Shown: positions 1 through 7,135 of the stretch, piece by piece
Layout of the letters: every line of letters starts with the position of its first letter
How positions within the stretch are numbered: the stretch's first letter is position 1
Assembly (NCBI GenBank): GCA_030526485.1
Contig: JAUNCS010000017.1
Span: 1-37,792 of the forward strand
Source of the DNA: Erysipelotrichaceae bacterium
GTDB lineage: Bacteria > Bacillota_I > Bacilli_A > Erysipelotrichales > Erysipelotrichaceae
Length of the DNA stretch: 37,792 nt
Direction of reading: 5' to 3'
Made by a program: the position numbers and the translations under genes
The notes under the pieces: generated by a model
Databases searched by the model: none
Told to the model about the DNA's origin: nothing
Seen by the model: the letters and a program-made list of their open reading frames with translations, nothing else

Positions 1-13
1 TTAGAAAGGACAG

Positions 14-50
14 TGATACAAATTGTTACGACAAGGTACGTTTGTATCAT
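14..50 (+). promoter_or_regulatory. candidate promoter with inverted repeat upstream of the ynbB-like gene
   Basis: A possible -35 TTGTTA (24-29) and -10 TATCAT (45-50) are 15 bases apart. They lie within a 9-base inverted repeat, TGATACAAA at 14-22 and TTTGTATCA at 41-49. A smaller TTGT/ACAA pair (24-27, 31-34) sits in the centre. The start codon at 61 is 10 bases after the -10, so the leader would be only a few bases. The repeat could be an operator or the end of an upstream terminator; the window starts too close to decide. Confidence 0.35.
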
Positions 51-60
51 ACAAGTATAT

Positions 61-1317
61 ATGATTTTAGAACAGATTGATAAAGATTTATTATACCTGG
101 CTAAACAGTCTGATGAAGACTTAAAAGATATCTATAAAAATATTGATGAGATCGCGTTAAAGAATTCTAACCGCATCTTATCAGCCTTTATTGAAAACAA
201 TGTTTCTTATTCCGACTTTGCCGACATCAATGGTTATGGCAACTATGACCCTGGTCGTAATAAGCTGGAAAAGATGTTTGCCAGTGTTTTAGGATGTGAA
301 GACTCATTGGTTAGACCGCAGATTATGTCTGGTACCAATGCCCTTTATCTGGCTTTTAGTGCCCTGCTTAAACATGGCGATACTATGATTTCTTTATCGG
401 GTGCACCCTATGATTCCTTACAGGAAATGATTGGCCTATTTGGTGATTCAAGTCAATCATTAAAGGCCCATGGCGTCAGCTATGAACAGATTGATTTAGT
501 TGATAATGACTTCGATGATGAAAAGATTGTTGAAAGACTAAAAAGAAATGATGTAAAGCTGGTAGAAATTCAAAGATCTCGTGGTTATTCTTCAAGACTT
601 TCCTTAAGTCTAAACAAGATTGAAAGAATTATTAATAAGATTAGAGAAGTAAATAAGGATGTAATCATCATGGTTGATAACTGCTATGGTGAACTGGTTG
701 AAGAAAAAGAACCAGGACATATTGGCGCTGATCTGGTTGTTGGTTCTTTAATGAAAAACCTTGGTGGTGGTATTGCCCCAACAGGTGGCTATATTGCTGG
801 TAATGCCGATTTGATTAAGATGACAGCGGAAAGACTGACAGCTCCGGGTATTGGTAAAGATTTAGGTGCCAACTTTAATATGAACAACTCTTTCTTTAAG
901 GGCTTATATATGGCCCCAAATGCTGTTAAGTGTTCTTTAAAGACTGCTGTATTCTCAGCCTATATGCTGGAAAAGCTGGGCTTTAAAAATGTCTCACCTA
1001 CCTATAATGAAGAGCGCACTGATATTATTCAGACTTTAGAGTTAGGAAGCGTTGATAACCTTGTTAAGTTTACCCAGGGTATTCAATCAGCCTCACCAAT
1101 TGACGCCTTTGTCCGCGTTATGCCAGCCCCAATGCCAGGCTATCCATTTGATGAAGTAATGGCAGCTGGATCATTCACTCAGGGCAGTACTATTGAACTT
1201 AGTGCTGATGCCCCAGTGGTTGAACCTTACACTCTTTATATGCAGGGTGGTCTAAGTGAGGAATATGGCAAATTATCAATATTATTAGCACTGACTAAAA
1301 TGAGAAAGGAAGCTTAA
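61..1317 (+). CDS. ynbB: YnbB-like PLP-dependent enzyme (methionine gamma-lyase / aluminium resistance family)
   Basis: The 418-residue product resembles the fold-type I PLP enzymes annotated as YnbB, methionine gamma-lyase family or aluminium resistance protein. Near the start it has an NGYGNYDPGR segment, then the cofactor-site stretch QIMSGTNALYLA. Further on, VGSLMKNLGGGIAPTGGY contains the lysine expected to hold pyridoxal phosphate. Physiological substrates of this family are not established; carbon-sulfur lyase activity is only the family label. An in-frame GTG at 13 would add 16 residues, but they do not look like the family and its AGGA is too close, so the ATG at 61 was chosen. No clear Shine-Dalgarno precedes it. 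The gene converges on the reductase gene, with a 4-base overlap of their ends. In Bacillus ynbB sits beside hflX and glnR; neither is visible here. Confidence 0.85.
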   Translation: MILEQIDKDLLYLAKQSDEDLKDIYKNIDEIALKNSNRILSAFIENNVSYSDFADINGYGNYDPGRNKLEKMFASVLGCEDSLVRPQIMSGTNALYLAFSALLKHGDTMISLSGAPYDSLQEMIGLFGDSSQSLKAHGVSYEQIDLVDNDFDDEKIVERLKRNDVKLVEIQRSRGYSSRLSLSLNKIERIINKIREVNKDVIIMVDNCYGELVEEKEPGHIGADLVVGSLMKNLGGGIAPTGGYIAGNADLIKMTAERLTAPGIGKDLGANFNMNNSFFKGLYMAPNAVKCSLKTAVFSAYMLEKLGFKNVSPTYNEERTDIIQTLELGSVDNLVKFTQGIQSASPIDAFVRVMPAPMPGYPFDEVMAAGSFTQGSTIELSADAPVVEPYTLYMQGGLSEEYGKLSILLALTKMRKEA

Positions 1318-1330
1318 CAGCTTCCTTTTT
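1305..1330 (+). terminator. terminator with both convergent stop codons at its tip
   Basis: A perfect 10-base stem, AAAGGAAGCT (1305-1314) with AGCTTCCTTT (1319-1328), has a 4-base TAAC loop and a run of T to 1330. The plus-strand stop (1315-1317) lies in the loop. The minus-strand stop (1314-1316) overlaps it. The T run favours terminating the plus-strand gene. Confidence 0.8.
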
Positions 1331-2060
1331 GTCCTCCATCGATTCTGATGACACTGTTATTGATATAATCAGCTTCATCACTTATTAAAAACTTTACCAG
1401 GCTGGCCACTTCTTCTGGCTTGCCATATCTTTGTACAAGTATTTTTTCACATTCTTCTTTTAAGAATTCTTCATCATAGCCATCAAGCTCATTTTCCGTA
1501 CCAATAAAACCTGGAGCTATTGCGTTGACATTTACATATGGTGCAAACTGCATAGCCAGATTATGGGTTAAAGATATTAGTGCCGCCTTTGACGCATCAT
1601 AGTCAAAACTCATTGGATAGTAGGTATTAATGCCATTGGTTGAGGCAATATTGATAATACGTCCCCATTCCTTATTTAGCATTGATTTATAGACGCTTCT
1701 GGCGCAGTTATAAGCACCAACGACATTTACATCAAGAACTCTTCTAAACTCTTCAGCGGTCTTTAAATTGAATAAATTAGAAAGGTCAATTGCTGAGTTA
1801 TTAACAAGAATATCAACTCCCCCTAATTCTTCTTCAATCTGTTTAATCATCACTTCTACTTCATCTTCTCTAGAGACATCAGCCCTGATTGATAAACAGT
1901 TTATTGAATACTTTTCTATCAATTCATCTCTTAAAGATTCTGCCCTTTCTTTTGAAGAATTGTAATTGATGACAATATCATAGCCCTCTTTAGCCAAACG
2001 ACAGGCTATAGCCTTACCAATACCATTGGCAGCACCGGTAATTAAAACTGTTTTCTTCAT
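1314..2060 (-). CDS. SDR-family reductase, FabG-like; candidate YmfI-type EF-P modification enzyme
   Basis: This 248-residue short-chain dehydrogenase/reductase has the cofactor motif TGAANGIG near residue 8, a VNNSA variant of the NNAG motif, a catalytic serine in IAST, and the YDASK tyrosine-lysine pair. It ends in IRIDGG, typical of FabG-like proteins, and is therefore likely an NAD(P)H-dependent carbonyl reductase. It lies directly downstream of efp on the same strand. In Bacillus subtilis the FabG-like SDR YmfI performs the final reduction that makes 5-aminopentanol on EF-P, so that role is a plausible inference here. Fatty-acid FabG is less likely because no fab genes are near. A terminator separates it from efp, and neither a Shine-Dalgarno nor a promoter is visible directly before its ATG, so expression may depend on readthrough. 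Confidence 0.85.
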   Translation of the reverse strand: MKKTVLITGAANGIGKAIACRLAKEGYDIVINYNSSKERAESLRDELIEKYSINCLSIRADVSREDEVEVMIKQIEEELGGVDILVNNSAIDLSNLFNLKTAEEFRRVLDVNVVGAYNCARSVYKSMLNKEWGRIINIASTNGINTYYPMSFDYDASKAALISLTHNLAMQFAPYVNVNAIAPGFIGTENELDGYDEEFLKEECEKILVQRYGKPEEVASLVKFLISDEADYINNSVIRIDGGQKGSC

Positions 2061-2064
2061 CTTT

Positions 2065-2088
2065 AAAAAAAGAGCTTATTAAGCTCTT
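2065..2088 (-). terminator. efp terminator with stop codon in the hairpin
   Basis: On the minus strand, arms AAGAGCTT (2088-2081) and AAGCTCTT (2077-2070) enclose a 3-base loop and are followed by seven T. The efp stop codon (2081-2079) spans the loop and one base of the stem. Confidence 0.8.
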
Positions 2089-2636
2089 GATGAATACTTA
2101 CCGTCAGCAGTAGTAACGATAACTCTTTCGCCCTGTTCGATGAACTGAGGAACTCTGATAGAAAGACCTGTTTCAGTAACAGCGTCCTTAGTCTGAGTTG
2201 TAGGAGCACCCTTCATTGCTGGAGTTGTTTCAGTTACAGTTAATTCAACTCTATCTGGAACAGATACTGATAATACCTGACCTTCAAAGAACATTAACAT
2301 AATTTCCATGTTTTCAAGAATGAAGTACTTATTGAAACCAACCTGATCAGCTGTTAATTCATAAGTTTCATATGTTTCCTGGTCCATGAAGTTGTAGATG
2401 CCACCAGCTTCATAAGTAAATAAAGCGTTCTTCTTTTCGATGATAGCAGCTTCAAACTTTGTAGAAGCGTTGAAGTTTCTTTCCTGAGTTGAACCAGTCT
2501 TAAGGTTTTTCATCTTAGTCTTTAAGATAGCAGCACCCTTACCTGGTTTTACATGCATAAATTCAATAACCTGCCATGGATCATTATCAACCATAACAGT
2601 TAAGCCTGTTTTAAAATCGCCTGCTTCAATAGCCAT
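2079..2636 (-). CDS. efp: elongation factor P
   Basis: The 185-residue protein is full length for EF-P, the translation factor that relieves ribosomes stalled at proline runs. The N-terminal KOW-like domain carries the loop HVKPGKGAA with Lys33 at the tip, the position that is post-translationally modified in many bacteria. The central and C-terminal OB domains follow and end in VTTADGKYSSRA, a usual EF-P tail. An AAAGGAG Shine-Dalgarno lies upstream of the ATG at 2636. A TATAAT at 2681-2676 and a TTGACA at 2694-2689 occur upstream but are wrongly spaced to pair with each other, so the promoter is unresolved. The adjacent SDR gene may encode its modifying enzyme. No EpmA or EpmB gene is in the window. 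Confidence 0.97.
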   Translation of the reverse strand: MAIEAGDFKTGLTVMVDNDPWQVIEFMHVKPGKGAAILKTKMKNLKTGSTQERNFNASTKFEAAIIEKKNALFTYEAGGIYNFMDQETYETYELTADQVGFNKYFILENMEIMLMFFEGQVLSVSVPDRVELTVTETTPAMKGAPTTQTKDAVTETGLSIRVPQFIEQGERVIVTTADGKYSSRA

Positions 2637-2695
2637 ACTATTTCTCCTTTTATACTAAAAAATATCTACTTAATAATTATACTTTGAATGTCAAC

Positions 2696-3922
2696 TTAAA
2701 GCAGAGTTAATTTCTCTTCCTTATGTTCCTTGATATATTTACTCCACTTGATATAGCCATAAGTTGTATTAGTAATATAACCAAGTTTTAGAACTAATAG
2801 AACATACTGACCAGTGACAATGTTGATTAAGCCTTCTAAGATTGCACAGATATACCAGGCAACCCACTGTTCTCTTAATCTGAAGAAAATGAATAGACCA
2901 TTAGCTACACCAACCGCTGATGCACAAGCATCCATATAGGCGATAGCTACTTCAAGGTTTCTGTTGCCACCAAAGAAGTCTGTCTGAATATCTAAACCAC
3001 TCAAGAAATAACCAACTACAACAGTCCAGACAATAATAGCTAAAATGATTAATACTTCCTGATAGCCCTTTAGTCTTCTTACAACTGTTAATTCATCTTC
3101 TTGATCATCCTTATGCTTAGTCCAGTTGATAAAGCTTGCAATATCAATTGGAAGCCAGAAGAATAATGTAGTTACCATAGTAGCAAAACGATACATTAAT
3201 ACTACACAGATTAGAATTTCCAAGATTTCAACCACTACTGATACTAAGAAGTTGTATCTAGACTGCTTAGAAATTAACAGTTCACAAAGGATATTAAAGA
3301 AAGTATCCAAAAGGTATAGAAGCATGATGACCACGCCATTGATGCCATTTGCACTTTCTTCTGGGAATAATACTGATACAAAAGTAGCCAGTACCATAAT
3401 TGTGATAAACCAAGACTTTTCATAAGTAGTAAAGAACTTGGAATAACAAAGTATTAAAGCTACTGACATTAAAAGAATTAAGGCAGAAATACCACCATTA
3501 AAGATTGGCATTGTTTCTACAGTCATCACCTGCTGATAAGCACTTAATACTTCTTCATTTGTCGGATTTTCATTAGCGAAACATAAGCTGTTTCCATCTT
3601 CCATTACATACTCATAAGCAGTGATACTTTCAATATCCAGCTCTTCATACTCTTCGTAAGAGTAAGTAACAACCATCTGTTTTTCATCACTTTCAAAGAT
3701 GACATCGCAAACAGTTGAATCTTCATCATAGTCTTCTTCATCAAACAGTCTTTCCATTTGAAGACTGCCAACATATGTAAGTTCGCCATCATATGAACCT
3801 ACTTTTTTAAAGCCAATCGCAAAGCAGATTGCTGAAACTGCCACTAATAAGACAAGTACGCAGATTTCAATATTTCTGATTAACTTATTGGGTTCAAAAT
3901 TTTCTTTAATTGATTTAATCAT
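2696..3922 (-). CDS. PnuC-like nicotinamide riboside/mononucleotide transporter with extra extracytoplasmic domain
   Basis: The C-terminal half matches PnuC vitamin B3 transporters: LREQWVAWY, then LEGLINIVTG and a closing NTTYGYIKW segment, with about seven membrane helices. The likely substrate is nicotinamide riboside, feeding NAD salvage. The N-terminus is unusual. After a first helix at about residues 17-38 comes an acidic stretch of about 95 residues (40-132) with many Asp, Glu and Tyr, predicted outside the membrane, before the next helix at about 138-158. PnuC proteins normally lack this. The ATG at 3922 was chosen over the one at 3970 because a GGGGAAG Shine-Dalgarno precedes it and the extra 16 residues would run into the promoter. 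The gene is transcribed alone, downstream of the ffh terminator. Substrate is inferred from family only. Confidence 0.75.
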   Translation of the reverse strand: MIKSIKENFEPNKLIRNIEICVLVLLVAVSAICFAIGFKKVGSYDGELTYVGSLQMERLFDEEDYDEDSTVCDVIFESDEKQMVVTYSYEEYEELDIESITAYEYVMEDGNSLCFANENPTNEEVLSAYQQVMTVETMPIFNGGISALILLMSVALILCYSKFFTTYEKSWFITIMVLATFVSVLFPEESANGINGVVIMLLYLLDTFFNILCELLISKQSRYNFLVSVVVEILEILICVVLMYRFATMVTTLFFWLPIDIASFINWTKHKDDQEDELTVVRRLKGYQEVLIILAIIVWTVVVGYFLSGLDIQTDFFGGNRNLEVAIAYMDACASAVGVANGLFIFFRLREQWVAWYICAILEGLINIVTGQYVLLVLKLGYITNTTYGYIKWSKYIKEHKEEKLTLL

Positions 3923-3938
3923 ATACTTTCTTCCCCTA

Positions 3939-3975
3939 TATATAACGGTGACAAAAGTCACACTTTTCAATTATA
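3939..3975 (-). promoter_or_regulatory. candidate pnuC-like promoter and operator palindrome
   Basis: A perfect inverted repeat, GTGAC and GTCAC separated by four bases, lies at 3948-3961. A TTGAAA (3970-3965) and a TATATA-like stretch (3944-3939) flank it with a long 20-base spacing. A TATAAT is also present at 3975-3970, which would place the palindrome just after the transcription start. In either reading the palindrome is where a repressor would act. Niacin-responsive control is possible but not shown. Confidence 0.4.
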
Positions 3976-3978
3976 TTT

Positions 3979-4020
3979 AAAAAAATAAAAATAGGAACAG
4001 AAATTTAAATTCTGTTCCTA
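3979..4020 (-). terminator. ffh terminator
   Basis: An 11-base perfect stem, TAGGAACAGAA paired with TTCTGTTCCTA (plus-strand positions 3992-4002 and 4010-4020), has a 7-base loop and a T-rich tail on the minus strand. Confidence 0.85.
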
Positions 4021-4039
4021 CATTTTTTAAATATTGTTT

Positions 4040-5353
4040 CTAAAATAAACCCTTAGTTAAAGAAGAAAGAGATTTCATCATCTTCTTTGATCTTTCAAAC
4101 TGGTTGATTACTCTATTTACATCATCAACTGATGTACCAGAACCCTTGGCAACTCTGCGCTTATGTGAGCCACGCATCTTGCTTGGATCCTTTCTTTCTT
4201 CCTTGGTCATTGACTGAATAACAGCCTTGGTAACCTTCAGACTTTGATCAGCCTTGGCATCATCAATCTGTCCCTTTAAGTCACCCATACCTGGTAACAT
4301 ACCTACAACCGAAGATAGAGGACCTAACTTCTTAGACTGTTCAATGCTCATCAGCATATCATCAAGAGTCATCTTGCCTGAAAGCATACGCTTGGTGATT
4401 TCTTCAGCCGCCTTTTCATCGAAGTCTTCTTGAGCCTTTTCAACCAGGGATACGATATCACCCATACCCAGGATTCGATCAGCCAGTCTGTCTGGATGGA
4501 AGGCATCTAAATCAGAAATCTTTTCACCAACACCGGTAAACTTGATTGGTACACCTGTGCAAGCTTTTACTGATAATACTGAACCACCCTTGGCATCACC
4601 ATCAAACTTGGTAACGATTAAGCCACTGACACTCAGTCTTTCGTTGAAAGTCTTGGCAACATTTACAATGTCCTGACCTGTCATAGCATCGACTGTTAAT
4701 AGAATTTCTTCTGGATTTACAGCAGCCTTGATATTTTCAAGTTCCTGCATCAGATTTTCATCAATCTGTAAACGACCAGCAGTATCGATTAAGGCAACAT
4801 CAAAGCCATTTTCCTTGGCATATGCCACACCCATCTTGGCAGTATTTAAAGCATCTACAAAGATACCCTTAGAGAATACTTCAACACCAATCTGGCTTCC
4901 TAAAGTTTTTAACTGGTCAATAGCGGCTGGTCTTACAACGTCGGCAGCAATTAATAAGACTTTCTTGCCTTCCTTCTTCATCAGGTTGGCAATCTTGGCA
5001 GTCTGAGTAGTCTTACCTGTACCCTGTAAACCAACAACCATAATGTTAGTTAAGCCATTAGGATTGTATTTTATTGAGTTATCATCATCACCTAATAATT
5101 TGATGATTTCATCATGAACAATTTTAACTAGTAGTTGACCAGGATCTATCGCATTTAATACATCTTGCCCTTCAGCCTCTTTTCTTACAGAATTTAAAAA
5201 ATTCTGGACAACTGAGTAGTTAACATCTGACTCTAAAAGAGCAACTCTTATCTCTTTTAAAGTTTCTTCCATATTGCGCTCTGAAAGTTTGCCCTTACCA
5301 GCAACATTTCTAAGCGATTTCGTTAAACGATCTTGTAGTGAATCAAAAGCCAT
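4040..5353 (-). CDS. ffh: signal recognition particle GTPase Ffh
   Basis: The 437-residue SRP54 homologue binds 4.5S RNA and signal sequences and hands nascent chains to FtsY at the membrane. An N-terminal helical domain precedes the GTPase domain, which has G1 GLQGTGKTT (108-116), DTAGR (190-194) and TKFDGD (248-253). The C-terminal M domain has the methionine-rich MLPGMGDLK loop and the RNA-binding SHKRRVAKGSG segment. The usual partner ylxM is absent; a GNAT gene lies upstream instead. The ATG at 5353 has no convincing Shine-Dalgarno. It sits 6 bases after a consensus TATAAT, so the transcript may be leaderless. Confidence 0.98.
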   Translation of the reverse strand: MAFDSLQDRLTKSLRNVAGKGKLSERNMEETLKEIRVALLESDVNYSVVQNFLNSVRKEAEGQDVLNAIDPGQLLVKIVHDEIIKLLGDDDNSIKYNPNGLTNIMVVGLQGTGKTTQTAKIANLMKKEGKKVLLIAADVVRPAAIDQLKTLGSQIGVEVFSKGIFVDALNTAKMGVAYAKENGFDVALIDTAGRLQIDENLMQELENIKAAVNPEEILLTVDAMTGQDIVNVAKTFNERLSVSGLIVTKFDGDAKGGSVLSVKACTGVPIKFTGVGEKISDLDAFHPDRLADRILGMGDIVSLVEKAQEDFDEKAAEEITKRMLSGKMTLDDMLMSIEQSKKLGPLSSVVGMLPGMGDLKGQIDDAKADQSLKVTKAVIQSMTKEERKDPSKMRGSHKRRVAKGSGTSVDDVNRVINQFERSKKMMKSLSSLTKGLF

Positions 5354-5359
5354 GTCTCA

Positions 5360-5388
5360 ATTATAAAAAAATCCTTGTATTTAAACAA
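5360..5388 (-). promoter_or_regulatory. ffh promoter nested in the upstream terminator
   Basis: A -10 TATAAT (5365-5360) and a -35 TTGTTT (5388-5383) have an exact 17-base spacer. The -35 lies in the terminator hairpin of the preceding operon, and the terminator T run forms part of the spacer. Only 6 bases separate the -10 from the ffh ATG. Confidence 0.6.
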
Positions 5389-5393
5389 GGATT
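5365..5393 (-). terminator. terminator of the tetR-to-GNAT operon
   Basis: Nine-base arms AATCCTTGT (5370-5378) and ACAAGGATT (5385-5393) enclose a 6-base loop, with seven T following on the minus strand. The hairpin begins on the last base of the GNAT stop codon. Confidence 0.85.
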
Positions 5394-5911
5394 CAAAGTT
5401 TAAGCCACTCTTCTTTGCTAATGGCATAGGCATAAGATATCTCGTTAACCGGGTCCTTATAATCCTTTACTTTCTTCATACCAATAGCCATCGCTGTTCT
5501 ATATGATGGCTCATTGGTATATTTCATATAAGAATAAACTCTATCATAGCTTGTATTATTGAAAACCCAGTCACATACTGCTTTGGCCGCTTCTTTTGCA
5601 TAGCCTTTTTTCCAGTACTTCTTATTTATGTGATAGCCAATCTCTGGCAGCAATTCATTATCGATATTCTGAATTGTAATACCACAATCACCTATAAATT
5701 CATCAGTTTCTTTTAGAACTATCGCCCATAGTCCATAACCATACTTCTTATAGTTGTCTAGGTTCCATTTAATCCAGTTTAAGGTCTTCTCCTTATCAAA
5801 AGGCTTAGGATAATGCCTCATAGTCTCTTCATCAGAAACAATGGCATACAGGTCATTAAAGTCTTCTAATCGATATTCTCTTAATATCAGTCTTTCAGTT
5901 TCAATAATCAT
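5393..5911 (-). CDS. GNAT-family N-acetyltransferase (RimJ/RimL-like)
   Basis: The 172-residue protein has the RimJ/RimL pattern of GNAT acetyltransferases. It opens with TERLILREYRLEDFNDLY, has a central FIGDCGI strand, then EIGYHINKKYWKKGYAKEA, where the acetyl-CoA loop is expected, followed by NEPSYRTAMAIGMKK. The acceptor is unknown; relatives acetylate ribosomal protein N-termini, spermidine or small toxic molecules. It is the last gene of the tetR-led operon: its ATG follows directly on the stop of the esterase-like gene, with a CTGGAG Shine-Dalgarno inside that gene's end. A strong terminator follows. Confidence 0.88.
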   Translation of the reverse strand: MIIETERLILREYRLEDFNDLYAIVSDEETMRHYPKPFDKEKTLNWIKWNLDNYKKYGYGLWAIVLKETDEFIGDCGITIQNIDNELLPEIGYHINKKYWKKGYAKEAAKAVCDWVFNNTSYDRVYSYMKYTNEPSYRTAMAIGMKKVKDYKDPVNEISYAYAISKEEWLKL

Positions 5912-7135
5912 TTAATACTCCAGCAAATTTAAAGGACTGGCCTTATAGACATAAATCATGCCATCATACATTTTGTTAGGTGCAATATTATTTCTAACCG
6001 AAACCACAATCAGATTATTTAAGAAGTTCCAGTTTTCTCCCAAGGAACCGGTTGGCATACTCTGATTGACCATTTTACTTAAGTCATCACCTATATTATT
6101 AAAATTCAGATAATATTCACCCAGATACTTGGCCTGATACGCTAAAGGATCTGCGGAATAAGAGACATGATTCTTTCTTTTGCCACCAGTATTGATATTG
6201 CACTCAGTTTTAAAGTAGTCTGTACCAATCACAAAGTATTCATCGCCAATTTCTTCTTTTAAATAGGCACCCATGGTCTTGGTATAAGAACCCGCATAGC
6301 CCACATGACCATTGTGTCCAGTAATCATAATGGGATAGCCAACATGATCAGATATCTCTAAGACATTATCTTTCATCTTGATATCGCGATATTCACTGTA
6401 AGCAATTAAGTCATTTTCCTTTTGCGATAATTCCTTAGCCACAAATATATTGTCGATACATCTTAATACGCGATAATCAGCTATTTCTTCTTTTATTATC
6501 GATAATTCATTAAATATCTGATTCATTTCCTCAGACTTAAAAGATATGTTTTTATTGATAAATAAATCAAAGTCATTGATATATTCTGGATGCTTTTCTT
6601 CCCTGCTTAAATAGTTTCTAACAAATAATAAGTCTTCATCAGGATCCTGCAGATCAAAACCATAGAACTCCAGTTTAGAATCTAAGGAATTATCGTTATA
6701 TTCCCTCATCCATTCAATGAGTTCCTTAAATTCCTCAGTATGATAAATACTAAAAGAAATATGTGAGAAGACTTCTTCGATACGCATATCACTTTGACTA
6801 TTTATGTAGTCATTGATAATACAGCCCTCACCATAACCCATCTCATAAGCGATAGCAGATACCCCATTATCACGAATTAAAGTCTTTAAAACATCAAGCT
6901 TTAATCTTTGAAATTCGCTGTTTCCATGTGTCGCCTCACCCAGACCAATAATCTTATAGTCTTTATCAAGAAGTTCATCATCAATCTTCATGGCATAATT
7001 TTCTACATCCGCTATTTTCTTGGAATTAGCTATTACCGGTTTATACATCTGAAATTCCAGTAATAACAGTAATCCACATATCGATATCAGTAGTAAAGAT
7101 AAAATTATTTTTAATATTTTCTTAATAAATTTCAT
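5912..7135 (-). CDS. erythromycin esterase-like protein with N-terminal membrane anchor
   Basis: The 407-residue product has a hydrophobic N-terminal helix (about 8-28) followed by an erythromycin esterase (Ere) family domain. Family signatures are GLGEATHGNSEF (Glu67, His70, Glu74), YEMGYGEG near residue 97, FYGFDLQ near 157, and GHNGHV (His274, His277). Ere proteins hydrolyse macrolide lactone rings, but most chromosomal members have unknown substrates, so macrolide resistance should not be assumed. The membrane segment suggests the domain lies outside the cytoplasm. Its start overlaps the flavodoxin-like gene by 14 bases and has a GGAGAG Shine-Dalgarno. It belongs to the tetR-led operon. 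Confidence 0.82.
   Translation of the reverse strand: MKFIKKILKIILSLLLISICGLLLLLEFQMYKPVIANSKKIADVENYAMKIDDELLDKDYKIIGLGEATHGNSEFQRLKLDVLKTLIRDNGVSAIAYEMGYGEGCIINDYINSQSDMRIEEVFSHISFSIYHTEEFKELIEWMREYNDNSLDSKLEFYGFDLQDPDEDLLFVRNYLSREEKHPEYINDFDLFINKNISFKSEEMNQIFNELSIIKEEIADYRVLRCIDNIFVAKELSQKENDLIAYSEYRDIKMKDNVLEISDHVGYPIMITGHNGHVGYAGSYTKTMGAYLKEEIGDEYFVIGTDYFKTECNINTGGKRKNHVSYSADPLAYQAKYLGEYYLNFNNIGDDLSKMVNQSMPTGSLGENWNFLNNLIVVSVRNNIAPNKMYDGMIYVYKASPLNLLEY

Noticed and set aside
2666-2694. Perfect -35 TTGACA upstream of efp
   Set aside because: The nearest TATAAT is only 7 bases away and no -10 lies at 16-18 bases, so no promoter was called.
4728-5006. Open plus-strand frame of 92 codons opposite ffh
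   Set aside because: It is antisense to the GTPase domain of ffh with no start signals, so it was not called a gene.
5912-7135. Calling a macrolide resistance gene
   Set aside because: Only family motifs are seen; chromosomal Ere-like proteins often have other substrates, and this one has a membrane anchor.
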